DNA of 64,000 nt, from assembly GCF_017874255.1 (NCBI RefSeq), contig NZ_JAGGLD010000002.1, positions 62,001 to 126,000 of the forward strand, in the 5' to 3' direction. Position 1 is the stretch's first letter, and each line of letters opens with the position of its first letter. This DNA is from Paenibacillus shirakamiensis (lineage in GTDB: Bacteria; Bacillota; Bacilli; Paenibacillales; Paenibacillaceae). This document shows, piece after piece, positions 16,962 to 24,269 of the stretch. Below the pieces are notes generated by a model. That model was not told where the DNA came from. It saw only the letters and a program-made list of their open reading frames with translations, and did not search any database. Position numbers and translations under genes: made by a program.

Positions 16962-17921
16962 CTATTCATGTATTAATTGATTTTTTAACATTTGCATGTC
17001 TATTGGAAGTGGGGCTTCAAACACCATAGGCTCACCACTTAAAGGATGTACAAAACCAAGCTCTGCTGCATGTAAAGCCTGACGTGGAATCCAACTATCC
17101 CGACGGTCGATGACTTTAAGATCATCCTCTGTCCACTGACCTCGATCGTTATGACAATACATCTTGTCGCCAATTAATGGATGTCCCATAGATGTCATAT
17201 GCACCCGGATCTGATGCGTTCTCCCGCTACCAAGCCGCAGCCCCACAAGAGATGAGTGAGAGTAGGTCTCTAGTGTCTCATAAAATGTCAGCGCCTCATA
17301 ACCATCTGGCGTTACAATTCTGCGATGAGGCTCTAAGGGATCTCTATCAATCGGGCCTTCGATTTGTCCTAGCAGAGGATTGGGGTGTCCATGTACCAGC
17401 GCTTTATATTTCTTCATCACTTGTCCGGCAATCATTTGCTCCGAGACATGCTGATGAACATAAGCATTTTTGGCAATAGCCAGCACGCCGCTCGTCTCTT
17501 GATCGAGTCTATGTATCGGGCGAAATCGTACCCTTTCTCCTTTTTGCTGCCAGTAATATACGACTCCATTAGCCAGAGTTTCAGTATAATGACCATGCGT
17601 GGGATGAACAATAATTCCAGGCGACTTATTAACGACGAGTAAAGCTTCATCTTCATAAAGGATATCAAAATCAATAGCTTGAGGCAGGATATCCTCACTG
17701 CTCTCTTGCTCCAGACGAATGGCGATGAGATCTCCCTTTTGCACAGGAACGCTAATATATACCCGTTCGCCATTCACTGTAATTCCTTGATCGGTTAACT
17801 TGATTTTTGACATCAATTTGCGGGATACTCCTAATCTGCGCTGTAATACCGTCTTCAAGAGCATACCCTCATCAGATGCAGGAACGACATAGGTAATTGG
17901 GGAATAATATTCAGTGTTCAT
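16962..17921 (-). CDS. rluD: RluA/RluD-family pseudouridine synthase
   Basis: 319 residues. It has an S4-type RNA-binding segment at about 18-70 (LQRRLGVSRKLMSKIKLTDQGITVNGE) and the catalytic RluA domain with HRLDQETSG at 137-145 (Asp140 nucleophile). It ends with RTHQIRVHMTSMGHPLIGD. It isomerises uridines in 23S rRNA or tRNA. The exact target is not decidable because several RluA paralogues occur in Firmicutes. The ATG overlaps the stop of the cobalamin adenosyltransferase gene by four bases. Confidence 0.85.
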   Translation of the reverse strand: MNTEYYSPITYVVPASDEGMLLKTVLQRRLGVSRKLMSKIKLTDQGITVNGERVYISVPVQKGDLIAIRLEQESSEDILPQAIDFDILYEDEALLVVNKSPGIIVHPTHGHYTETLANGVVYYWQQKGERVRFRPIHRLDQETSGVLAIAKNAYVHQHVSEQMIAGQVMKKYKALVHGHPNPLLGQIEGPIDRDPLEPHRRIVTPDGYEALTFYETLETYSHSSLVGLRLGSGRTHQIRVHMTSMGHPLIGDKMYCHNDRGQWTEDDLKVIDRRDSWIPRQALHAAELGFVHPLSGEPMVFEAPLPIDMQMLKNQLIHE

Positions 17922-18484
17922 TTCGTACGGAATACGTTAGCGCTTCGCTCGTAATCTATATCCCTAACCCCTTCTCTAGCATTCGCTGTTCGCGATATAG
18001 AGAAAAACAGATCCGATAATCGGTTCACATATTTCAGTACTTCCGGATTTATCTGCGTTCGTTCCCCTAAAGTCACAATACGACGCTCGGCACGGCGGCA
18101 AATAGTGCGGCATACATGAAGCACTGAAGCTAGCTGTGTCCCCCCTGGCAAAATGAACTTCTCCAGAGCAGGATTCTCCTCTTCATAGGCATCAATCCAC
18201 TTTTCTAATATTTCAACCATAGAGGCCGTAACTTTATAACGGGACTCAGTCACATTCACAAAAGCAAGGTCTGATCCACAGTCGAACAGCTCATGTTGGA
18301 TTTGCAGCAAATGTTCTCTCATATCTGTAAAAATGTCGATCTCGGCTAGACTAATCGCCTGTCCTACAAAGCTATTTAATTCATCTAATGTACCATAGGC
18401 TTCAATACGCGAATCATCTTTACTTACTCTTCCTCCAATTACGGAGGTCTGACCCGCATCACCTGTTCTTGTATAAATATTCAT
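17918..18484 (-). CDS. ATP:cob(I)alamin adenosyltransferase (PduO type)
   Basis: 188 residues from the ATG preceded by GAGGAGG. A longer frame extends to 18601 but overlaps a terminator. It makes adenosylcobalamin from ATP and cob(I)alamin. Signature IYTRTGDAGQTSVIGG at the N-terminus (ATP site), then YGTLDELNSFVG, CRTICRRAERR and YVNRLSDLFF. It is translationally coupled to the downstream pseudouridine synthase. No cobalamin riboswitch is seen upstream. Confidence 0.9.
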   Translation of the reverse strand: MNIYTRTGDAGQTSVIGGRVSKDDSRIEAYGTLDELNSFVGQAISLAEIDIFTDMREHLLQIQHELFDCGSDLAFVNVTESRYKVTASMVEILEKWIDAYEEENPALEKFILPGGTQLASVLHVCRTICRRAERRIVTLGERTQINPEVLKYVNRLSDLFFSISRTANAREGVRDIDYERSANVFRTK

Positions 18485-18556
18485 GTGAAAAACCTCCTCT
18501 TTCAGCCCGTATGTCCTATAAGAACAATATATCATAACCCGTTCGCTTCTATACGT

Positions 18557-18592
18557 CAAAAAGAAAAGAGGACCCTGTACAGGACCCTCTTG
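18557..18592 (-). terminator. Terminator after the Spo0E-like gene
   Basis: On the minus strand an 11-bp stem of AGAGGGTCCTG with its partner and a short loop is followed by TTTTCTTTTT. Confidence 0.8.
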
Positions 18593-18623
18593 GTAGCGCA
18601 TATTCTGATGAGGTGCATGCTTC

Positions 18624-18926
18624 TTATTTATGATGGCGATTCTTCATAAACTCATTAATCTTCAAGTCAAGTAGACTACTAATCTCAATGACGATCTCGG
18701 CTGTAAAAGATTTCTCTTGCAGGAAGAGTCTTTCCATCTTACTGCGGAGCAGTAGAATCTCGTCTTCCAAGGAATCGGACTGGGGTGAAGTGAAGCCGCT
18801 GTCTTTGTTCATCCAGTGGTCCAATTTATTGCTCTCTGCAATATAACCACCGTATTGTTCGGGCAAGTTATAATCTCCACGATACACGCGCGATCCCTCC
18901 TTGAAAAATGACAGCTGTATATTCAT
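18624..18926 (-). CDS. Spo0E-like aspartyl-phosphate phosphatase
   Basis: 100 residues. The C-terminal half follows the Spo0E helix-hairpin pattern: LEDEILLLRSKMERLFLQEKS then FTAEIVIEISSLLDLKINEFM. The usual SQELD signature reads SSLLD, keeping the critical Asp. Spo0E-family proteins dephosphorylate Spo0A-P and delay sporulation. The N-terminal 50 residues are unlike the short Bacillus members and are unassigned. Ribosome site AAGGAGGGAT upstream. Confidence 0.65.
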   Translation of the reverse strand: MNIQLSFFKEGSRVYRGDYNLPEQYGGYIAESNKLDHWMNKDSGFTSPQSDSLEDEILLLRSKMERLFLQEKSFTAEIVIEISSLLDLKINEFMKNRHHK

Positions 18927-19004
18927 ACAACCAAAAAGCTTCTACACAAAAATAAATTATAGCACGAGCCCAACCCAGTTATCAACCACAAAAACTAATA
19001 TTTG

Positions 19005-20222
19005 TTAATTCCCGAGTTTGATCTGGTGTACTAGTTCACCCATACGATGAATCGCTTCATTTAGATTGGATACTGAAGTAGCATAAGAGCATCGAAGGAA
19101 TCCTTCTCCCCCAGCTCCAAATACATTCCCTGGTACTGCAGCAACTTTCGCTTCAAGTAACAAACGTTGTGCAAACTGTTCAGAAGATAGTCCTGTTGAA
19201 GTAATACTAGGAAAAGCATAAAATGCACCCTCAGGTTCATGACAAGTTAGACCGATATCTCGGAGTCCCTTCACTACAAGGCGTCTACGCTGATTATAAG
19301 AATCAATCATACGATCCTTTTCTTCTAGACCATTCGTCAAAGCTTCTAGTGCAGCTACCTGTCCCATCACTGGAGCGCACATGACCGTATATTGATGAAT
19401 CTTGAGCATCGCGTAGATCAGTTCAGGATGCCCGCAAGCATACCCCATACGCCAGCCCGTCATCGCAAATGCTTTGGAGAAGCCACTAACCAGAATCGTA
19501 CGATCTTTCATGCCTGGAAGCGCGGCAAAGCTTGTATGGCGCTGATTAAAGGTAAGTTCTGCATAGATTTCATCTGATATGACAATTAAATCATGCTCTT
19601 CCACCAACTTAGCGATGGGAAGCCAGTCTTCATACGTCATAATTCCGCCCGTAGGATTACTAGGATAATTCAAGATTAATACTTTTGATTTCGGAGTAAT
19701 CTTGGCACGTAGCTGATCTGCCATCAGTTTGAAATCATCTTTGGCAAATGTCTCGATCTCCACAGGCACTCCGCCACTAATCGACGTGATAGGAGAATAC
19801 GAGATATAGCATGGAGCTGGCACAAGAATCTCATCTCCTGGGGAGATTAAAGCTCGAAGAGCAAGATCAATGGCTTCACTTCCCCCTACGGTAACCAGCA
19901 CTTCATCTTGAGGATTATATTCTACTTGGAAGCTGTCATTTAAGTAATGGCTGATGGCCTCACGAAGTTCAGGAGTTCCTGCATTGGAAGTATAGCTCGT
20001 ATACCCTCTCTCGAGAGAGTACACACAGGCTTCACGTACATGCCAAGGGGTGATAAAATCAGGTTCCCCTACGCCAAGCGTAATGATATCCTTGCTTCCA
20101 TTCGCTAGATCAAAGAAACGACGAATTCCCGAAGGCTGCATCTCTTGAACCCTAGGCGTTAGGTAAGAGCTCATCGATTTGACCGCCTGTTCCTTGGACT
20201 GTTCTTCTTGATTAATTAACAT
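19005..20222 (-). CDS. alaT: PLP-dependent aminotransferase, AlaT-like
   Basis: 405-residue class I/II aminotransferase. Key residues: Asn189 in YPSNPTGG, Asp217 and Tyr220 in ISDEIYAE, and the PLP Lys250 in SGFSKAFAMTGWR. The Arg near the end (FLRCSYA) binds the substrate carboxylate. It lies 13 bases downstream of an Lrp-family gene, the same pair as Bacillus alaR-alaT (yugG-yugH), where the enzyme is an alanine transaminase. The alternative is a broad aspartate/aromatic aminotransferase (PatA). AAAGGAAG ribosome site upstream. Confidence 0.8.
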   Translation of the reverse strand: MLINQEEQSKEQAVKSMSSYLTPRVQEMQPSGIRRFFDLANGSKDIITLGVGEPDFITPWHVREACVYSLERGYTSYTSNAGTPELREAISHYLNDSFQVEYNPQDEVLVTVGGSEAIDLALRALISPGDEILVPAPCYISYSPITSISGGVPVEIETFAKDDFKLMADQLRAKITPKSKVLILNYPSNPTGGIMTYEDWLPIAKLVEEHDLIVISDEIYAELTFNQRHTSFAALPGMKDRTILVSGFSKAFAMTGWRMGYACGHPELIYAMLKIHQYTVMCAPVMGQVAALEALTNGLEEKDRMIDSYNQRRRLVVKGLRDIGLTCHEPEGAFYAFPSITSTGLSSEQFAQRLLLEAKVAAVPGNVFGAGGEGFLRCSYATSVSNLNEAIHRMGELVHQIKLGN

Positions 20223-20235
20223 GACATAACTTCCT

Positions 20236-20736
20236 TTACGGAGATATCACAAGACGATGATCTTCTTCATGGTCCTCGAAGACGATACCATCTTGCTTAT
20301 ATTTTTTTAGAATAAAATGAGTTTTGGTGGAAAGAACTGATTCCAATGTTGACAATTTGTCGGATACAAAACTCGCGACTTCTTTTAAATTCCGACCCTC
20401 AACTTCAACAAGTAGATCATAGGCTCCCGACATCAAATATACGGATTTCACTTGTGGAAATAAATATACACGTTCCGCAATCGCCTCAAACCCACGGCCA
20501 CGCTCCGGCGTAATCTGAACCTCAATGAGTGCTGTGACTTTCTCATCATCTAACTTCGTCGGATTCACTACTGTTGCATACTTAACGATAACATGGTCCT
20601 CTTCAAGCTCTCGAATCGCGTTCTTAATGTCATCTTGTGAGACGCCAAGGAGAGTAGCCAATAGCTCAGGACTGTGTCGGGCATCTTCTTTGAGAAGATC
20701 CAGCACCTTCAGTTTCAATTCGCTTAATTGTTTCAT
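20236..20736 (-). CDS. alaR: Lrp/AsnC-family regulator, AlaR-like
   Basis: 166 residues. N-terminal winged helix-turn-helix (about 5-60; LLATLLGVSQDDIKNAIRELEEDHVI) and a C-terminal RAM/AsnC effector domain (about 70-150; ALIEVQITPERGRGFEAIAERV and VYLMSGAYDLLVEVEG). It is followed directly by the aminotransferase gene, so it probably controls alanine metabolism in response to an amino acid. Clear ribosome site (GGAGGTAATG). Such regulators usually also bind their own promoter region. Confidence 0.85.
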   Translation of the reverse strand: MKQLSELKLKVLDLLKEDARHSPELLATLLGVSQDDIKNAIRELEEDHVIVKYATVVNPTKLDDEKVTALIEVQITPERGRGFEAIAERVYLFPQVKSVYLMSGAYDLLVEVEGRNLKEVASFVSDKLSTLESVLSTKTHFILKKYKQDGIVFEDHEEDHRLVISP

Positions 20737-20844
20737 ACATTACCTCCAGCGCTCTTTCTTACGTCACTTCAGTCCTCGCACCTTTAATGCAGCAGGGAAG
20801 CAAAGTTCGTTGTATCTATATTACATGATTTTCTATGTTCTGCA

Positions 20845-20890
20845 AACAAAAAACCGTCACTCCATGTAAGGTTCGCATGGATAAGACGGT
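20845..20890 (-). terminator. Terminator after the coat protein pair
   Basis: ACCGTC and CATGG blocks on both arms form a long imperfect stem on the minus strand, ending in TTTTTTG. Confidence 0.7.
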
Positions 20891-20926
20891 CCATTTATTA
20901 ACTGCTTAATTCCCCTTCTAGAAGGG

Positions 20927-21310
20927 TTAATTATAGTAAGTAGGCTGACTGTTAGGTTGATGCTCTGGAACATTAGGCTGGCTATAATTGGATAAATTTG
21001 ATGTTTTTTGTTGTGCAAATTGTTGGGCTTCTTGCTGTGTCTGTCTAGCTTGCTGAAGTTGCTTATCGACTTCTTGTTTTTGCACAGGTGCTGCAGCCGT
21101 ATACATATTGTTCTGCTTCATAATGTCGAAAAGTTCTCCTTGAAGTCGGAGTGTGTTGTCTGTAAGCTGGGTGAACATTTGCCGGACATCAGGACATCCG
21201 GCTTCCGTAGTTGCTGTCGAATATTCCCGAGCTATGCGTCTAAGATCAGCCAAAATGATGTTCAGAATATCTTTCTCTGGAATTAGCGCATTGTTATTTG
21301 GCATATTCAT
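20927..21310 (-). CDS. CotF-family spore coat protein
   Basis: 127 residues. The first 85 are helical and resemble the coat protein F family (EKDILNIILADLRRIAREYSTATTEAGCPDVRQMFTQLT, cut here by domain). The tail is rich in Gln, Asn, Pro and Tyr, as in many outer coat proteins. It is preceded by a second small CotF-like gene 17 bases upstream, and the pair is probably expressed in the mother cell during sporulation. Ribosome site GGAGGAAATG. Confidence 0.72.
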   Translation of the reverse strand: MNMPNNNALIPEKDILNIILADLRRIAREYSTATTEAGCPDVRQMFTQLTDNTLRLQGELFDIMKQNNMYTAAAPVQKQEVDKQLQQARQTQQEAQQFAQQKTSNLSNYSQPNVPEHQPNSQPTYYN

Positions 21311-21327
21311 TTAACATTTCCTCCTTC

Positions 21328-21561
21328 TTAGTGAGCCTGTGTTGGAGCAACTACAGAATGCTTTTGTAATGCATCTGTTAGCTGCTGAAGATGTTGTTCA
21401 TGTTCGGAAATGTACTGAACTAGCGCTTGTTGAATGGTTGGGTTTTGTGAAATCGTCGCCGCAACCGCACATTGCTTGATTTGACGATCTTCACTAGATA
21501 TGGAATCGGCAATGTAGTCTAATTCCTTGCTACTTAGCGGTTGTAGATTTATTTGATTCAA
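21328..21561 (-). CDS. Small CotF-like spore protein
   Basis: 77 residues, mostly helical, with LSSKELDYIADSISSEDRQIKQCAVAA and a Gln/His-rich second helix. It resembles the short CotF-associated proteins that lie next to cotF-like genes in Bacillales. No catalytic motif. It is first in a two-gene unit with the coat protein at 20927-21310. Ribosome site GAGGAGGAAG upstream. Confidence 0.6.
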   Translation of the reverse strand: MNQINLQPLSSKELDYIADSISSEDRQIKQCAVAATISQNPTIQQALVQYISEHEQHLQQLTDALQKHSVVAPTQAH

Positions 21562-21729
21562 TTCAGTCTTCCTCCTCTGTTCATTTCGTCCTTGACTTCA
21601 CCTATTATTTTCAAAGACAGAATCAATTATTCTGTAAATTTGTCCATAAAAAGTATTTATAGATAACTTACTTTGTTGATCAGAATAGTAATTTAAAAAC
21701 TGAATTTAATGTAAAAGGGGATTATATAG

Positions 21730-22962
21730 ATGAAGCTACATGCTGGCACTTTACTTTGGGAGAATACACTATTGAACAAACCAGAATACCCAGCACTACA
21801 AGAGGATGTAGAATGTAACGTATTAATTATTGGTAGTGGTATGGGAGGAGCCCTCTGTTCAGCCAAGTTAGCCGAGAAGGGAATCGATACCATTCTCATT
21901 GACAAAGGTCCAGTTGCAGGAGGTAGCTCTACAGCCAATACGGGACTTCTCCAATTCTCAAATGACAAGACGTTGACTTCATGTATTCATACGTTTGGTG
22001 AAGAAATCGGCGTTCAATTTTATACCCTATGTAAAGAAGCGGTTACCGATCTTGCTGAGATGGCGAAAAAGCTTGATATCGATCCAGAATTCATCCCCCG
22101 TAGCAGTCTTTATTTTGCTAGTAGTGAAGATGATATTCCTATGTTACAAGAAGAATATGATACCTTAATAAAATTTGGTTTTCCTGTCGAATGGTGGGAT
22201 GCAACTACAATTAATCATCACTTTCCATTTGCAAAACCAGGTGCGATCTATACGCATGGTGATGCAGAAGTAAATCCATATCGCTTCGTACATGGCTTGG
22301 TGGATTATGCTTCCAAACATGGAGTGCGCGTATTTGAACATACCCCCGCTACTGGCATGCATTTTGAAGAAAATGGGGTTTTGGTCTTCAGTGGAGATTA
22401 TCGAATTCGGGCCAAGCAGGTCATCTTTGCCTGCGGTTATGAGACCCAAGAGATGAAAAAAGACCGGGGTGCCGTACTCATGCAGTCTTATGCTATTGCT
22501 ACGGAAGTTACAAATGCTGTCGATTCATGGCATGAACGATGTCTGATCTGGGAGACGGCAAGACCCTATCTCTATATGCGAACTACAGCTGAAGGACGAA
22601 TCGTAATTGGTGGTTTGGATGAAGAACTTCATCATGGAGTATTAGATGAGGCTCGGCATCTCTCCCAAGGAAAAGAATTAATTGATACATTGCATGCTTA
22701 CTTTCCAGAGACCGCTCCAACTCAGGCTGAATATGCATGGGGTGCAGTTTTTGGGGGAACACACGACGGACTTCCTTTCTTTGGACCTCATGAGGATTAC
22801 CCTCACTGCTTTTTTGTTGAGGGATACGGAGGGAATGGTACGGTTACAAGCATGCTAGGCGCTACTTTAATTGCGGATATTATCTCGGGTACGGATCGGC
22901 CTGAACTTGACCTCTTTGCTCTAGATCGGACAAGCAAGCCCAATCCACCTACAACAAGCTAA
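21730..22962 (+). CDS. FAD-dependent amine/amino-acid oxidase (DAO family)
   Basis: 410 residues. An N-terminal dinucleotide-binding motif IIGSGMGGALCSAKLAEKG (GSGMGG at 35-40) and a second FAD contact GGSSTANTGLLQF place it with DAO/glycine-oxidase-like flavoproteins. The C-terminus FFVEGYGGNGTVTSMLGA closes the FAD site. The closest type by pattern is gamma-glutamylputrescine oxidase (PuuB/OrdL), but the substrate cannot be named. It stands alone between divergent coat genes and a convergent zinc-ribbon gene. Confidence 0.75.
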   Translation: MKLHAGTLLWENTLLNKPEYPALQEDVECNVLIIGSGMGGALCSAKLAEKGIDTILIDKGPVAGGSSTANTGLLQFSNDKTLTSCIHTFGEEIGVQFYTLCKEAVTDLAEMAKKLDIDPEFIPRSSLYFASSEDDIPMLQEEYDTLIKFGFPVEWWDATTINHHFPFAKPGAIYTHGDAEVNPYRFVHGLVDYASKHGVRVFEHTPATGMHFEENGVLVFSGDYRIRAKQVIFACGYETQEMKKDRGAVLMQSYAIATEVTNAVDSWHERCLIWETARPYLYMRTTAEGRIVIGGLDEELHHGVLDEARHLSQGKELIDTLHAYFPETAPTQAEYAWGAVFGGTHDGLPFFGPHEDYPHCFFVEGYGGNGTVTSMLGATLIADIISGTDRPELDLFALDRTSKPNPPTTS

Positions 22963-23057
22963 AGTTCATACTAGTATTCAGACAAAAGTAATTAGAACAG
23001 AGCAACAAAGTAATAAGAAAATGAATAGCAAGGTAATTAGAAATAGAATAGATTGAA

Positions 23058-23122
23058 TAAAAATAACCCAGCTCTTACTTAACGTAACAATACTAATGCT
23101 AACGTTAGGTAAGAGCTGGGTT
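23058..23122. terminator. Large hairpin between convergent genes
   Basis: A 14-bp perfect stem (AACCCAGCTCTTAC with GTAAGAGCTGGGTT) encloses a further TAACGT/ACGTTA pairing. The T-rich tail is on the minus strand, so it chiefly ends the zinc-ribbon operon. Confidence 0.8.
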
Positions 23123-23151
23123 CATTGCTACTTATAGATGTAATGTCACAG

Positions 23152-23679
23152 TTAGGGCTGAATGATCTTCTGTATCATACGAAGTTTGTCTTCCTCAACG
23201 AGAAATCTACTTACATGGAAGCAGGATGGACATACATATACACTAGTACGGTAAGCCTCTTCCAGGATGGGCTTCAAATTTGTTACTTGAGCCGTAGCTA
23301 CGGCCGTATTCTGCTCTTGACCTGCATATAGCATGTAAGCTCTACATTGCGGACATTCGGGTACGTCTTCCTGCTGGTTCAGCCTTTTTTCGACAGCAGA
23401 TTCATATTCAAGCGGGTCTGAACCTGCGGCTGAAAAGGTATTGATGTGCTTAACCATCCTTGGATTAACCTCTTCTTCATCTCCCCAATAGCCAAGCATG
23501 GCTTTAGGATCTTCATCCATATCCTCAGGCGCTCCAGACTCTTCCTCTTCTCCTAGATCAATTTGCAGCGTCCGATACCCCTTTAGTTCATTATGACAAT
23601 GAGGACATTCTTCTTCCGGTCCAATTTCCTCATCCCATACAATTTCAGTCTGACACCAAGGGCATATTGTCGTTTCCAT
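23152..23679 (-). CDS. Zinc-ribbon protein of unknown function
   Basis: 175 residues, very acidic in the middle (EEEESGAPEDMDEDP). It carries four CxxC pairs: CPWC and CPHC at the N-terminus (about 6-28), CPQC (about 110) and CPSC (about 150). They suggest two zinc-binding ribbons flanking a flexible acidic segment. No enzymatic motif is visible. It is downstream of mutS2, a DUF350 gene and a 27-residue membrane peptide, apparently in one transcript. Confidence 0.7.
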   Translation of the reverse strand: METTICPWCQTEIVWDEEIGPEEECPHCHNELKGYRTLQIDLGEEEESGAPEDMDEDPKAMLGYWGDEEEVNPRMVKHINTFSAAGSDPLEYESAVEKRLNQQEDVPECPQCRAYMLYAGQEQNTAVATAQVTNLKPILEEAYRTSVYVCPSCFHVSRFLVEEDKLRMIQKIIQP

Positions 23680-23709
23680 AGATGTACTCCTCCTTATTTA
23701 AAGTGTGAA

Positions 23710-23793
23710 TTATGATCTTGCCATATAAATAATCCCGGCGACAAAAAAGACTACCGCGGCGACAAATAATACACGTACTAAATTTTTGAGCAT
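23710..23793 (-). CDS. Small single-pass membrane protein (27 residues)
   Basis: A 27-codon ORF preceded by a perfect ribosome site, GAAGGAGGATCT then ATG. The peptide is a short basic start (MLKNLVR), one hydrophobic span of about 16 residues rich in Val, Phe, Ala and Ile, and a short tail (ARS). It sits between the DUF350 gene and the zinc-ribbon gene on the same strand. Most gene callers would miss it. Function unknown. Confidence 0.65.
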   Translation of the reverse strand: MLKNLVRVLFVAAVVFFVAGIIYMARS

Positions 23794-23835
23794 AGATCCT
23801 CCTTCATTCCAGCAACAGCTAGCCTAGAGCGCTTA

Positions 23836-24252
23836 TCAATTCAGACTGGCACCAATTAAGAATGAGAGGGATACCGAAATAGATAGAGCTAGAACACCTA
23901 CCGCACGATTATCTTCAGCGATCTCCCGATCAATTCGAAATACTGGGGTTACGAACTCGAAGAGCAAATAAGAAAGAAACAGCAATACAGTTCCGATAAA
24001 TGACCATACGATAAAATCATAAATGGTCGCCTTGCTTGATGCATAGCGGAAAATATTACATATCCCGAAAATTTTGCCCCCTGTAGCCAGAGCTGCGGCC
24101 ATATTTCCGCGCTTGATTTCTTCCCAGCATCGATATCTTGCAGCCCACTCAAAACAAGACAGGAATACAATTAACTCTAAAATCGCTACTGAAAACAGAC
24201 CTAATGTCATCCCTAATGGATGTTGCAGTATGGGATCCACTGATCCAATCAT
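23836..24252 (-). CDS. DUF350-family membrane protein
   Basis: 138 residues with about four transmembrane spans (around 15-35, 55-75, 80-105 and 115-138). The paired repeats (GLFSVAILELIVFLSCFEWAAR, then DREIAEDNRAVGVLALSIS) match the DUF350 (YjfL) family, whose function is unknown. An ATG at 24270 overlaps the mutS2 stop, but the ATG at 24252 has GGGGAGGG seven bases upstream and is preferred. Co-directional with mutS2. Confidence 0.65.
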   Translation of the reverse strand: MIGSVDPILQHPLGMTLGLFSVAILELIVFLSCFEWAARYRCWEEIKRGNMAAALATGGKIFGICNIFRYASSKATIYDFIVWSFIGTVLLFLSYLLFEFVTPVFRIDREIAEDNRAVGVLALSISVSLSFLIGASLN

Positions 24253-24269
24253 GTTGGGTCCCTCCCCCA

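Noticed and set aside
22963-23064. Small ORFs after the FAD oxidase
   Set aside because: They have no ribosome site, and the segment is AT-rich spacer leading to the terminator.
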